DNA of 64,000 nt from JAVBLU01 sp031553225. Its GTDB lineage: Bacteria; Bacillota; Clostridia; Christensenellales; UBA1750. The notes beneath the pieces are model-generated. The model saw only the letters and a list, made by a program, of their open reading frames with translations. It made no database searches and was not told the DNA's origin. Position numbers and translations under genes: made by a program. Shown here in pieces: positions 49,389-57,606 of the stretch. The stretch is taken from assembly GCA_031553225.1 (NCBI GenBank), contig JAVBLU010000016.1, positions 62,001 to 126,000 on the forward strand, in the 5' to 3' direction. Within the stretch, counting starts at the first letter, position 1, and every line of letters begins with the position of its first letter.

Positions 49389-50207
49389 TTGGCTGATTGG
49401 GTTTTGCGATACGTGAAGGGCATACTCGTTGGTTCCGGGTTTATCCTCCCCGGCGTTAGCGGCGGGGCGCTGGCAGCCGTGTTTGGCGTATACGAGCGGA
49501 TCATAACGTTCCTCGCGCATATCACCCGCGATTTCAAAAGAAATGCGCTGTATCTCCTGCCGCTTGGGCTTGGCGTGCTTACCGGCGTATTTTTGTTTTC
49601 GTTTGTCGTCAGCTTTTTTGTGGGCGCGTATGAAACGCAAATCCTGTGGTTGTTCGTGGGCTGTATAGCCGGCACCGTTCCGGCTCTTTGGAAACAGGCC
49701 GGACGCGCGGGCCGGAAGAAAAAGCATGTGGCCATACTCGTCACGGCATTTTTGGCCGGTTTTTTGCTTATGCGCTACGCTGCACAGCTCATTGGCGGAA
49801 ATGTTCCTGAAAACTTCGCCATATGGACGTTGGCGGGCGCGCTTATCGGCCTTGGCATCATCATTCCCGGCCTTAGCCCATCCAATTTTCTTTTGTACAT
49901 GGGCATATATAAAGACATGGCGGATGGGTTTAAGGGGCTCGACCTCATGGTGATCGTTCCCATCGCGATGGGCGCTATCCTCGCCGTACTGCTGTTTTCC
50001 AGGCTTGTGGACTTCATATTTAAAAAAGCGTATGCAGGGCTTTTTCACGGCATACTGGGCGTGGTTTTGGCTTCTACTGTAATGATCATTCCGCGCGACT
50101 ACAACTATTTTGGCTTTGGTACGCTCGCCTGTTTCATACTTTGCCTTGCCGGCGTGGCTTTGGGGTACTGGATGTGCGCTTTGGAAGAAAAGCACAAGCA
50201 CGCATAA
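49389..50207 (+). CDS. popT: undecaprenyl-phosphate translocase PopT (DUF368)
   Basis: A polytopic membrane protein (about 272 aa) of the DUF368 family, whose members recycle the lipid carrier undecaprenyl phosphate to the cytoplasmic face for wall synthesis. Two inverted repeats are visible: GFILPGVSGGALAAVFGVYE (early) and GIIIPGLSPSNFLLYMGIYK (about 185-204), each with the PGxS motif. Eight or more membrane helices. The start is placed at TTG 49389, eight bases behind AGGAGG; an ATG at 49359 or 49299 would add residues without a membrane pattern. A bidirectional terminator follows. Confidence 0.85.
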   Translation: MADWVLRYVKGILVGSGFILPGVSGGALAAVFGVYERIITFLAHITRDFKRNALYLLPLGLGVLTGVFLFSFVVSFFVGAYETQILWLFVGCIAGTVPALWKQAGRAGRKKKHVAILVTAFLAGFLLMRYAAQLIGGNVPENFAIWTLAGALIGLGIIIPGLSPSNFLLYMGIYKDMADGFKGLDLMVIVPIAMGAILAVLLFSRLVDFIFKKAYAGLFHGILGVVLASTVMIIPRDYNYFGFGTLACFILCLAGVALGYWMCALEEKHKHA

Positions 50208-50302
50208 AACGAACGCGTACAAAGACGGGCGTATCACGCCGTCTTGATCGGCATAGGCACGATTCGCCCAAGACGGCTTGTTTCCAAATCAGTACAACGG
50301 CG

Positions 50303-50345
50303 AAAAAACACCGGGGCAGCGGACGCTACACCGGTGTTTTTTCTT
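50303..50345. terminator. bidirectional terminator between convergent genes
   Basis: AAAAAACACCGG (50303-50314) and CCGGTGTTTTTT (50331-50342) form a 12-bp stem with an A-run on one side and a T-run on the other, closing both the PopT gene (plus) and the solute-binding gene (minus). Confidence 0.88.
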
Positions 50346-50405
50346 TGCTTGTGCCGGGCGGCTGTTGCCGTCTGGTTTTTTTACGCGCTATGCGCCCGTC
50401 AACGC

Positions 50406-51245
50406 TTACTTAGGCTGGGCATCGTACAGCTCGGTGGCGGCCAGGAGGAACTTGTCGATCTGCCCGGCATCCTGCAGGCGCTTCAGGGAGGCGTTGATGG
50501 CGTCCAGCAGGTCGGGGGAGCCCTTGGGGATGGCGATGGCGTTGCCGCCGTCCGGATCGGGGATGGTGAAGGGCACGACGGCCAGCTCGTTGGCGCGGGA
50601 CCGCAGCCAGTTGTCGGCCACGGGGCCTTCCATCACAATGCCGTCGATCTGCTTGTTGAGCAGCTCGATGACCATGTTCGGGATGGCGTCAATGACGCGC
50701 GGGGTGGCCTTGGACAGATCGGATTCCAAGAGCGCCTCCTGAAGGGAGCCCTTCTGCGCGCCCACGATCTTGCCGGCGAAGGCGTCGGGCGTGGGGTAAG
50801 CGGCTTCCTCGCCCTTGCGCACCATAACGGTTTGTTTGGCCAGGAAGTAGATGCTGGAGAAGTCCACGGACTCCTTGCGCTCGGCGGTGGGGGTAAGGCC
50901 GGCGATGGCGATGTCCACAGCGCCGGTCTGCACGGCGGCGATGAGGGCGTCGAAGACCATGTCCTCCACGACCAGCTCAACGCCCAGGTCCTTGGCGATC
51001 TCGCGGGCGATGTCGATGTCCATGCCCTCAACCGAGGACTTACCGTCCTTGACGGTCACAAACTCGTAGGGAGCGAAACCGGATTCGGTGCCCATGATGA
51101 GCTTGCCGGCCTTCTTAATCTTTTGCATGCGTTCGCTGTCGGTTGTTGCGGCGGAGGGAGCGGGAGCGGGAGCGGGCTTGGTGCATGCGGCGAAGGAAAC
51201 CGCCAACACAGCAAGCAACGCCGCCGCAACGATGCGTTTGAGCAT
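50406..51245 (-). CDS. amino-acid ABC transporter substrate-binding lipoprotein
   Basis: A 279-residue solute-binding protein of family 3 (polar amino acids, cystine, glutamine). Signal residues 1-20 end in the lipobox SFAAC with C21, then a Pro/Ala/Ser tether. The binding domain begins GKLIMGTESGFAPYEFVTVK and has EGMDIDIAREIAKDLGVELV, the GLTPTAERKESVDFSSIYF ligand strand and VGAQKGSLQEALL. No permease or ATPase gene accompanies it, so it works with a transporter encoded elsewhere or as an orphan. AAGGAGG precedes the ATG and a consensus promoter lies upstream. Confidence 0.92.
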   Translation of the reverse strand: MLKRIVAAALLAVLAVSFAACTKPAPAPAPSAATTDSERMQKIKKAGKLIMGTESGFAPYEFVTVKDGKSSVEGMDIDIAREIAKDLGVELVVEDMVFDALIAAVQTGAVDIAIAGLTPTAERKESVDFSSIYFLAKQTVMVRKGEEAAYPTPDAFAGKIVGAQKGSLQEALLESDLSKATPRVIDAIPNMVIELLNKQIDGIVMEGPVADNWLRSRANELAVVPFTIPDPDGGNAIAIPKGSPDLLDAINASLKRLQDAGQIDKFLLAATELYDAQPK

Positions 51246-51290
51246 AAGGGGCAGCCTCCTTGAGATGGTGTATTGGGTCGCTTGCCCCCC

Positions 51291-51319
51291 ATTATAATGT
51301 GTTGCGGCCGATTATGCAA
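51291..51319 (-). promoter_or_regulatory. sigma-A promoter of the solute-binding lipoprotein
   Basis: Minus strand: TTGCAT (51314-51319), 17 bp, TATAAT (51291-51296), giving a leader of about 40 nt. Strong match to consensus. Confidence 0.78.
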
Positions 51320-51377
51320 CCCGGGCGCGCCGGCGGCGCGCGGGACGGGGGAGGGCGGAGCGCCCGGCCGTGTCCGG

Positions 51378-51701
51378 CTACTGCTGCCGGTGAAGGGCGA
51401 GCAGGGTGATCAGCTCCGCGCGGAAATCTTCCTCGGACTGATCGGGCTTTTTAATGAGCGTATCCACAACCTGCACGGCGAAACCGTCCGGGCCGTGCTG
51501 CTGCCACAAGGGGCGCAGCTCGTTTTCTATGCAGTTGTTCATGTCCTTTGCGAACTGAAGGCGGTTGTGCTCCTTGTGAAAGTCGGCGGTCATGCGGATG
51601 GGGCCGGCGTAGCCGATACGGGGGTTGACGAAGCGAAAAACGCCGCCCTCCACGACGCGGCTTTTGTATTGTGCGCGCAGACGCTTGCGCTCAGCGTCCA
51701 T
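51378..51701 (-). CDS. GIY-YIG nuclease family protein (degenerate type)
   Basis: A 107-residue protein resembling the small Firmicutes proteins annotated as GIY-YIG nucleases: MDAERKRLRAQYKSRVVEGG, then GVFRFVNPRIGYAGPIRMTA and NRLQFAKDMNNCIENELRPL. The GIY and YIG tripeptides themselves are replaced (GVF, GYA), so nuclease activity is uncertain. The start ATG at 51701 lies 11 bp inside the end of the DUF6530 gene, with AAGGGGG upstream; the two are co-transcribed. Confidence 0.65.
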   Translation of the reverse strand: MDAERKRLRAQYKSRVVEGGVFRFVNPRIGYAGPIRMTADFHKEHNRLQFAKDMNNCIENELRPLWQQHGPDGFAVQVVDTLIKKPDQSEEDFRAELITLLALHRQQ

Positions 51702-52209
51702 GGCGACGGCCCCCTTCCTGCGGCGGGGCGTACCCCATGTCGCACAGGAGGGATGCGAGCGCGCGCAGACGCTCGCTGAGCATCTCCTCGTCACGGCCGA
51801 GCGCGTCGCGCAGAAGGGCGATGTCGCCCGAGAGGCACTCGTTGCGCGCGCAGACTTCCACGGTCATCGCGTCGCCCTGCAAAGCGATGCGGTCGATGCG
51901 CGGGCTTTCAGGATCGTACAGGGCGGGCAGACGGTAGCTCTCCTCGCGCAGGTACTGGATCGTCCGGGTGGCCAAAATGGCCAGATCCAGCAGACGGTGC
52001 AGGGGCAGCTCCTCGCTTTGGCGGCTCCATTTTTCCCCCGTGTAGCGCCATACCTTGGCCGAGGCTTCCACTCTTCCCCGGTCGTTCCACTGGGCCAGCC
52101 CGACGGACAGGCCCTTGGCCGGGGAATCGTAGGCCGCGCGGCCGTCGATGTTTTCGTAGTTCTCACACACGAATACGGGCTTGTGCTTCAGCGTGACGGG
52201 TATCTCCAC
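51691..52209 (-). CDS. DUF6530 family protein
   Basis: A 172-residue protein matching the DUF6530 pattern: MEIPVTLKHKPVFVCENYEN, IDGRAAYDSPAKGLSVGLAQ, and RYTGEKWSRQSEELPLHRLL-DLAIL. Function unknown. It starts at GTG 52209 behind AAAGGA and is the first gene of a two-gene transcript with the GIY-YIG-like gene. A strong promoter with an overlapping palindrome controls it, and it lies immediately beside and divergent from the phage-type cassette. Confidence 0.75.
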   Translation of the reverse strand: MEIPVTLKHKPVFVCENYENIDGRAAYDSPAKGLSVGLAQWNDRGRVEASAKVWRYTGEKWSRQSEELPLHRLLDLAILATRTIQYLREESYRLPALYDPESPRIDRIALQGDAMTVEVCARNECLSGDIALLRDALGRDEEMLSERLRALASLLCDMGYAPPQEGGRRHGR

Positions 52210-52221
52210 AGGACATCATCC

Positions 52222-52246
52222 TTTAGTAATTTACTAAACTACTAAA
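52222..52246 (-). promoter_or_regulatory. TTTAGTA/TACTAAA operator
   Basis: TTTAGTA (52222-52228), ATT, TACTAAA (52232-52238) form a perfect 7-bp dyad, and a third TACTAAA follows at 52240-52246 in direct repeat. It begins two bases downstream of the -10 element of the minus-strand promoter and covers the transcription start, the classical place for a repressor site. The regulator is not identifiable here. Confidence 0.65.
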
Positions 52247-52248
52247 CG

Positions 52249-52277
52249 AGTATAGCGTGAGGCAGCCCGCGTGTCAA
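52249..52277 (-). promoter_or_regulatory. consensus sigma-A promoter of the DUF6530/GIY-YIG pair
   Basis: Minus strand: TTGACA (52272-52277), exactly 17 bp, TATACT (52249-52254). One mismatch from full consensus. It reads away from the phage-type cassette. Confidence 0.85.
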
Positions 52278-52440
52278 GCGCAGGTTGGCGCGCCATGTCG
52301 CGTTTTGGCCGTTATCGTTCTTGGTGCCGGCAGAGCGATCCGCACGCGCCGGGTTCGGGACGGCGCAGTTTGAAGAGCCCCGGGAGGGAACCAACCGGGC
52401 GCGCTCTCTCTCATGGCCGGCGCCAGAAGGGAGGAGAGAT

Positions 52441-52875
52441 ATGCCAAGGAGCACATCGGCGGACGTCGGGCAGGTGGCTGCCTGGCGGAAGGACGGGGTC
52501 GGCTGGAAGGAGATCGCCAGCCGCACGGGCGTGTCGGCCGCGGCATGGCGCAGGCGCTTGCGCCTGGAAGGCGGCGTGAGCGCGGGGCCGCGGCCGGGCG
52601 CGCCGGGCCTCTCGCAAGTGGAGGCAGCGCTGTACCGGCTGTGCGTGGGCGGGGCCGCCACGGAGGAGAAGGTGGTGCGCGAGACGGCGCAAAAAGGCGA
52701 GAGCGTGCGCGTGGAGCGCGTGTCGCGCCGGGTGGAGCCGGATTTGAAGGCCATCCAGTGGTGGCTGGAGCGGCGCATGCCCGAGCGATGGCGGGAAGGC
52801 GGGTCCGGGGAGGTGCAGGTGGTGTTGCAGGTTCCCCGCCCGGAAGGTGCGCGCAATGGCCAGGACGGTGCTTGA
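52441..52875 (+). CDS. phage terminase small subunit
   Basis: A 144-residue protein with an N-terminal helix-turn-helix (VAAWRKDGVGWKEIASRTGV, about 11-30) and a C-terminal segment AIQWWLERRMPERWRE typical of small terminases, which bind the packaging start site on DNA and recruit the large subunit. GGAGGAGAG precedes the ATG at 52441. It overlaps the large-subunit gene by 20 bp, the usual arrangement. First gene of the virion cassette. Confidence 0.78.
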   Translation: MPRSTSADVGQVAAWRKDGVGWKEIASRTGVSAAAWRRRLRLEGGVSAGPRPGAPGLSQVEAALYRLCVGGAATEEKVVRETAQKGESVRVERVSRRVEPDLKAIQWWLERRMPERWREGGSGEVQVVLQVPRPEGARNGQDGA

Positions 52876-54232
52876 CTACGTGCCCACGCCCAAACAGGCG
52901 GTCTTTCACGCGAGCGCCGCGGACGAGGTGCTGTACGGCGGCGCGGCGGGAGGGGGCAAATCCAGGGCCATCGTGATGGAGGCGCTCATCCGGGCGCTGG
53001 AGACGCCCGGGGCGCGGTGTTACCTGTTCCGGCGCACGTACCCGGAGCTGCAGGACACGCTCATCAGCGAGGCGCTGCGCTCCATACCCCCGCAGCTTGG
53101 GCGCTACCACCAGACGCGGCGCGATTTTGAGCTGGTGAACGGAAGCGTTCTGCGCTTTCGGCACTGCGCGCGGGACGCCGACCGCTTTCGCTACCAGGGC
53201 GCGGAGATGCACCATCTGTTCATCGACGAGCTGACGCATTTTTCCCTGGAGGTGTACGACTACCTGCGCACCCGGCTGCGCGCGCCAAAGGGCCTGCGCA
53301 TCCGGCCGGTGGTGCGCTGCGCGTCCAATCCCGGCGGCGCGGGGCACGCCTGGGTGAAGGCGCGATTTGTGGACGCGGGCGAGGCCGGCGCGACGCATAC
53401 GCGCAGCGTGTGGTCGGACGCATTGCAGGCCGCGCAGGAGCGCACGCTGCTGTATCTGCCGGCCACCTGCCACGACAACCCGCACCTGAGCGCGGATTAC
53501 GTGTTCGAGTTGGAACAGAAGCCTCCGCGCCTTCGGGAGGCGCTGCTGCACGGGCGCTGGGACGCTTTTGAGGGCCAGGCCTTCAGCGAGTGGCGGGACG
53601 AGAAGGAGGGCTACGACACCGGCTGCGGGTCGCACGTGGTGCGTCCCTTCGACGTGCCGCGTGAATGGCCCCGGTGGCGGTCCTTCGACTTTGGGTATGC
53701 GCGGCCCTTCTCGGTGGGGTGGTGGGCCGTGTCGCCGGACGGGGCGGTGTACCGATACCGGGAATGGTACGGCGCGGCCGGGCCGGACCAGGGCCTGCGC
53801 ATGGATCCCTCGGCCATCGCCCGGGGGATACGCGAGCAGGAGGCCGCCTTCGAGCAGGGCCTGCACGTGAGCGGCGTGGCGGACCCGAGCATCTTCGACG
53901 GCTCGCGCGGCGAGTCCATCGCTCAGCGCATGCAGGCCGAAGGCGTGTACTTTGAGAAGGGGGAAAACGCCCGCCTGCCCGGCAAGATGCAGCTGCACGC
54001 GCGGCTTGCTTTGGACGGACAGGGCCGCAGCGGCCTGTACGTGTTCTCCACCTGCCGGGCCTTTCTAAGAACGCTGCCCGCCCTTGCCTGCGACCCGGCG
54101 CGGCCGGAGGATGTGGACACGGCGGGCGAGGACCATGCCTACGACGAAACCCGCTACTTTTTGATGGCCCGGCCGTACGCCCCGGCCGCACCCAAGGCGG
54201 CGGCGCGGCGGGCGATCGATCCGTTTTCCTGA
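52856..54232 (+). CDS. phage terminase large subunit
   Basis: TerL (458 aa), the ATP-driven DNA-packaging motor and nuclease. Walker A is GGAAGGGKSR (28-37, K35), Walker B is LFIDELTHF with D124 and E125, and the C-terminal RNase-H-like nuclease has D278 in FDFGYARPF and D343 in GVADPSIFD, with GEDHAYDETRYFLMA near the end. All catalytic residues appear present. The ATG at 52856 is behind GGAAGG. It is complete, with no frameshift. Confidence 0.93.
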   Translation: MARTVLDYVPTPKQAVFHASAADEVLYGGAAGGGKSRAIVMEALIRALETPGARCYLFRRTYPELQDTLISEALRSIPPQLGRYHQTRRDFELVNGSVLRFRHCARDADRFRYQGAEMHHLFIDELTHFSLEVYDYLRTRLRAPKGLRIRPVVRCASNPGGAGHAWVKARFVDAGEAGATHTRSVWSDALQAAQERTLLYLPATCHDNPHLSADYVFELEQKPPRLREALLHGRWDAFEGQAFSEWRDEKEGYDTGCGSHVVRPFDVPREWPRWRSFDFGYARPFSVGWWAVSPDGAVYRYREWYGAAGPDQGLRMDPSAIARGIREQEAAFEQGLHVSGVADPSIFDGSRGESIAQRMQAEGVYFEKGENARLPGKMQLHARLALDGQGRSGLYVFSTCRAFLRTLPALACDPARPEDVDTAGEDHAYDETRYFLMARPYAPAAPKAAARRAIDPFS

Positions 54233-54274
54233 AGAAGACGCAGCACCCATGCAAGCGATAAAGGAGTGATGCCC

Positions 54275-55807
54275 GTGGAGCGGGAGGAGGAGCGCTTTGT
54301 GGCAGAAGCGCTGGCCCTGTACGACGAATTTGCCCTGCGCAACCAGGAGTTTGCCGCGCGCTGCCGCCGCAACGACGATTTGTGGCGCGGCCGGCACTGG
54401 CGCGACGAGCAGGCGGCGCGGGACGGCGAGCCTCAGCCGGTGACGCCCGTGCTGTTCGCCACGCTGGAGTCCATGTTGGCCGACCTGATGGACAACTACC
54501 CCGAGCCCGTGCTGCTGGGAGAGGAACCTTCCGACGACGCGGCGGCCGAGGAACTCACGCAAGTGGTGCGCTGCGCGCTCGCGCGCTGCGGCTACCGCAA
54601 GGCCTACCGCGACAAGTGCCGCCAGGCGCTGAAGTACGGCGTTGCCGTGCAGGAGGTGTTCTGGGACAAGCAGCGCCTGGGGGGCCTGGGGGATGTGTCC
54701 GTGCGCGTGCTGGACACGCGGAGCTTTCTGTGGGATCCGGCCTTCCCGTCCCTGCAGGACGGCCGGGCGTGCTTCAAGCTGACCACCTACCCGCGCGCCT
54801 GGCTGCAGGAGAAATACCCGGCGCTTGAGGGGCGCGCGGCCGGGGCGGACAGCCGGCGGCCGTACGGCGAGGGCGCATCCGGCGAGGAAGCCGCGCTCAT
54901 CGAGGTATGGCACAAAAGCTTTGAAGGCGGGCGGCCCCATGTGCACATGGCCCGCATGGCGGGGGGCGTTTTGCTGGAGGATTCGCGGCTGAAGCACCCG
55001 GACGGGCTGTTTGCCCACGGCCAGTACCCCTTTGTGATGGAGGCGCTCTATCCTCTGGACGGCGAGGCGGCCGGGCTCGGCCTGGTTGACGTGCTGGGCG
55101 ACATGCAGCGCTACGCCGACCGGATGGATCAGATCATCCTGAAGAACGCCCTGATGAGCGGCAAGCTAAAGCTTCTGGTGAACAAGAACGCCGATATGGA
55201 CGAGGACGCGCTGACAGACTGGTCGCGCGAGGTGGTGCGCTCCGGCCGCATCGACGACTCCGCGGTGCGCTGGTTTCAGGCCGCGCCCGTGTCGCCTTTG
55301 GTGTACGCGCATCAGCAGCGCAAGCTGGACGCCATACGCGAGTCGAGCGGCCAAACGTCCTTCAACCGCGGCGAAGCCTCGCAGGGTGTCACCGCGGCCG
55401 CGGCCATCATGGCGCTGCAGGAGGCGGGCAACAAGCGATCGCGCATGATCATCGAGCAGATGTACGACGCCTTCGCGGACGTGACGCGCCTGGTGATCGC
55501 CCTGGTGGGGCAGTTCTACACCGAGCGGCGCTACATTCGCGTGCGCGGCGAGGCGGGCGAGCGGCTGGTGGCCTTTGCGGCCGAGCGTTTGCGCAAGGCG
55601 GGCGACGCGGCCGAGCTGGACGTGCGCGTGCAGGTGCAAAAGCAGGTGGCGTACCGCACGCTGTACCTCAACGAGCTGGCCATGCAGCTGCTGCGCGCGG
55701 GCGTGATCGACGGGCAGAGCGCTCTTGAGATGATGGACTTTGAGGGGCGCGACCGCATAGCCGCGCACATGAAGCAGACGGCCGGGGAGATGCCCGGCAA
55801 TACGTAA
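54275..55807 (+). CDS. phage portal protein
   Basis: The portal (510 aa) forms the dodecameric ring through which DNA enters the capsid. The acidic, helical start (EREEERFVAEALALYDEFAL) is followed by VRVLDTRSFLWDPAFPSLQD, then MQRYADRMDQIILKNALMSG and ESSGQTSFNRGEASQGVTAA, the stem/crown region patterns of podovirus-type portals. Identity rests on length, these segments and its place after TerL. The start is taken as GTG 54275, eight bases behind AAAGGAG. Complete. Confidence 0.85.
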   Translation: MEREEERFVAEALALYDEFALRNQEFAARCRRNDDLWRGRHWRDEQAARDGEPQPVTPVLFATLESMLADLMDNYPEPVLLGEEPSDDAAAEELTQVVRCALARCGYRKAYRDKCRQALKYGVAVQEVFWDKQRLGGLGDVSVRVLDTRSFLWDPAFPSLQDGRACFKLTTYPRAWLQEKYPALEGRAAGADSRRPYGEGASGEEAALIEVWHKSFEGGRPHVHMARMAGGVLLEDSRLKHPDGLFAHGQYPFVMEALYPLDGEAAGLGLVDVLGDMQRYADRMDQIILKNALMSGKLKLLVNKNADMDEDALTDWSREVVRSGRIDDSAVRWFQAAPVSPLVYAHQQRKLDAIRESSGQTSFNRGEASQGVTAAAAIMALQEAGNKRSRMIIEQMYDAFADVTRLVIALVGQFYTERRYIRVRGEAGERLVAFAAERLRKAGDAAELDVRVQVQKQVAYRTLYLNELAMQLLRAGVIDGQSALEMMDFEGRDRIAAHMKQTAGEMPGNT

Positions 55808-55821
55808 AGGAGGCGACCGTT

Positions 55822-56313
55822 TTGGACAAGCGAGAGGAGCTGCGCAGGGACGAGGACGAGCCGCAGGGCGCGGCTCTCGCCCCCGAGGTGGAAGAGGCCC
55901 TGAAGGAGGGCCGGGAGGAGGCGGAGGCCGCACCTGACGACCAGGCCATGACCCCGCAGCGCGTGGCGGCCGTGCGCCGCCTGATGGCCGAGGAGGAGGA
56001 GCTGCGCCGGAGCGAGCCGGGCTTTGACCTTTTGCAGGCCGTGCAGCAGCACCCGGCCCTGCGCGCGCTGCTGGCCGCCGGCGAGCCGCTTCAGCGCGCC
56101 TGGGGGTACGTGCGTATGGACGAGCGCATGCGGGACGCGCGGCGGGCGGGCGAGGAGGACGTGGTGCGCCGCATCCGCGAGCGGCAGGCTCTGCCCGAGG
56201 CGCTCGCCCCGGGCGCGGCCGGGGAGGCCGGGCGCGACGTGGCGCGCATGTCCGCGCAGGAAATACGAAGGATTGACGAGCGGCTGCGGCGCGGGGAGCA
56301 CGTGCGCCTGTGA
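55822..56313 (+). CDS. putative scaffolding protein
   Basis: A 163-residue, highly charged helical protein between portal and major capsid. The first half is acidic and Glu/Ala-rich, the last 20 residues basic (RRIDERLRRGEHVRL), the charge layout of phage scaffolds that use a basic C-terminus to bind capsid subunits. There is no protease motif. Start TTG at 55822 behind AAAGGAGG. The scaffold role is inferred from position and composition. Confidence 0.55.
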   Translation: MDKREELRRDEDEPQGAALAPEVEEALKEGREEAEAAPDDQAMTPQRVAAVRRLMAEEEELRRSEPGFDLLQAVQQHPALRALLAAGEPLQRAWGYVRMDERMRDARRAGEEDVVRRIRERQALPEALAPGAAGEAGRDVARMSAQEIRRIDERLRRGEHVRL

Positions 56314-56456
56314 GCGCCGTCCCAGCGCGGGTGCCGTGGTGGCCGGGCGCTGCAAGAGGGGGCGCGTGGAGGCGCTGCGTCGGGCGGGCGGGCAGGCCCA
56401 GGCTTATGCTTGCGCAAGATCCAGGCTGTCGGCAGGATAGGGCAGCAACAGACGGC

Positions 56457-56498
56457 GCCGGACGGCTTTCTTGTTTGCACGCGCCGCGGCCGTCCGGC
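56457..56498 (+). promoter_or_regulatory. long hairpin in the major capsid leader
   Basis: GCCGGACGGC (56457-56466) and GCCGTCCGGC (56489-56498) form a perfect 10-bp stem with a 22-base loop in the 218-bp spacer before the capsid gene. There is no T-run. It could protect the abundant capsid mRNA or act as a partial attenuator. Confidence 0.45.
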
Positions 56499-56531
56499 AT
56501 GCAGCCTTCACTATGAAAGGAGCAGATCAGC

Positions 56532-57476
56532 ATGGCGACGATCATCAACACGACGGGTTCCTCGGGCCTCACCGCCACGATGCAAACCTACTACGACCGC
56601 AAGCTGGTGCTGGACATGAAGCCCCGCCTGGTGCACTACGAGTACGGCCAGAAGCGGCCCGTGCCGCGCAACCAGGGCCGCAACGTTTCCTTCCGCAAGT
56701 GGACGCCCTTTGCGGCGGTCACAACGCCGCTCACCGAGGGGGTTGTGCCGGACGGGCAAACCCTGTCCATGACGGACGTGACCGCCACGCTCGCGCCCTA
56801 CGGTGGGTATGTGTCCGTTACGGACATGCTGGATTTGACCGCGCTTGACCCGGTTGTAAACGACGCGGTGGAGCTGATGGCCGACCAGGGCGCGCTCTCC
56901 ATCGACAACGTGACGCGCGAGGTGCTCCATGCCGGCACAAACGTCATCTACGCCGGCGCGGCCACCTCCCGCGCTACCGTGGCCGTAGCGCACAAGCTGA
57001 CCACCCTGGAGCTGCGCAAGGCCGCCCGGCTGCTGAAGAAGAACAAGGCCCCGACGTTTGCCCGCGGGGGCAAAGGGTACTACGTGGCCATCGTGGGGCC
57101 GGACGCGGTGTACGACCTGCAGAGCGACGCGCTGTGGCAGGACGTGTCCAAGTACTCCGACGCCGAGCAGATCTTTTCCGGCGAGATCGGCCGCCTGTTC
57201 GGGGTGATCGTGGTGGAGACCCCTGAGGCCAAGGTGTGGAAGAGCGCCGGCGCGGGCAGCATCGACGTGGCCTCCACCCTGGTTGTGGGCAAGGACGCCT
57301 ACGGCGTTGTGGACATTGAGGGCGGCAACGTGCGCGCCATCGTGAAGCCCTGCGGCAGCGCCGGCACGAGCGATCCGCTGGACCAGGTGTCCACCGTTGG
57401 CTGGAAGGCGGACGGCTTCGCCGCGAAGATTCTGCAGCAGGCGTGGATGGTGCGCGTGGAACACTCGGTCTCCTAG
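56532..57476 (+). CDS. major capsid protein, N4-gp56 family
   Basis: The capsid subunit (314 aa). It matches the N4-gp56 family (HK97 fold) from the start: TMQTYYDRKLVLDMKPRLVH, YGQKRPVPRNQGRNVSFRKW, TPLTEGVVPDGQTLSMTDVT, APYGGYVSVTDMLDLTALDP and NVTREVLHAGTNVIYAG. Full length; no N-terminal propeptide or protease is evident. AAAGGAG precedes the ATG. This family is found in podoviruses and supports assigning the cassette to a short-tailed virion. Confidence 0.93.
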   Translation: MATIINTTGSSGLTATMQTYYDRKLVLDMKPRLVHYEYGQKRPVPRNQGRNVSFRKWTPFAAVTTPLTEGVVPDGQTLSMTDVTATLAPYGGYVSVTDMLDLTALDPVVNDAVELMADQGALSIDNVTREVLHAGTNVIYAGAATSRATVAVAHKLTTLELRKAARLLKKNKAPTFARGGKGYYVAIVGPDAVYDLQSDALWQDVSKYSDAEQIFSGEIGRLFGVIVVETPEAKVWKSAGAGSIDVASTLVVGKDAYGVVDIEGGNVRAIVKPCGSAGTSDPLDQVSTVGWKADGFAAKILQQAWMVRVEHSVS

Positions 57477-57557
57477 CGCTCCTTAGGGGGACGAACGCTG
57501 CGCTGCGGCGGCGTTTTAACGGGAGAGGCCGGGCAGGCGGGCAATTGATTGCACAGC

Positions 57558-57586
57558 GCCGCGGCGGCCGGCACGGCCGCCGCGGC
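57558..57586 (+). promoter_or_regulatory. 13-bp perfect hairpin before the 76-aa gene
   Basis: GCCGCGGCGGCCG, a GCA loop, and CGGCCGCCGCGGC, ending six bases before AAAGGAGG. It is extremely stable but lacks a T-run. In this position it could reduce read-through from the capsid gene into the minor-protein genes, or block 3'-exonucleases behind the capsid message. Confidence 0.55.
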
Positions 57587-57606
57587 CATAAAAGGAGGCA
57601 GCGACG

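Noticed and set aside
52274..53998. A 574-codon minus-strand frame opposite the terminase genes
   Set aside because: The terminase motifs (Walker A and B, nuclease aspartates) are on the plus strand. The minus frame lacks a start signal and is Arg/Pro/His-rich throughout.
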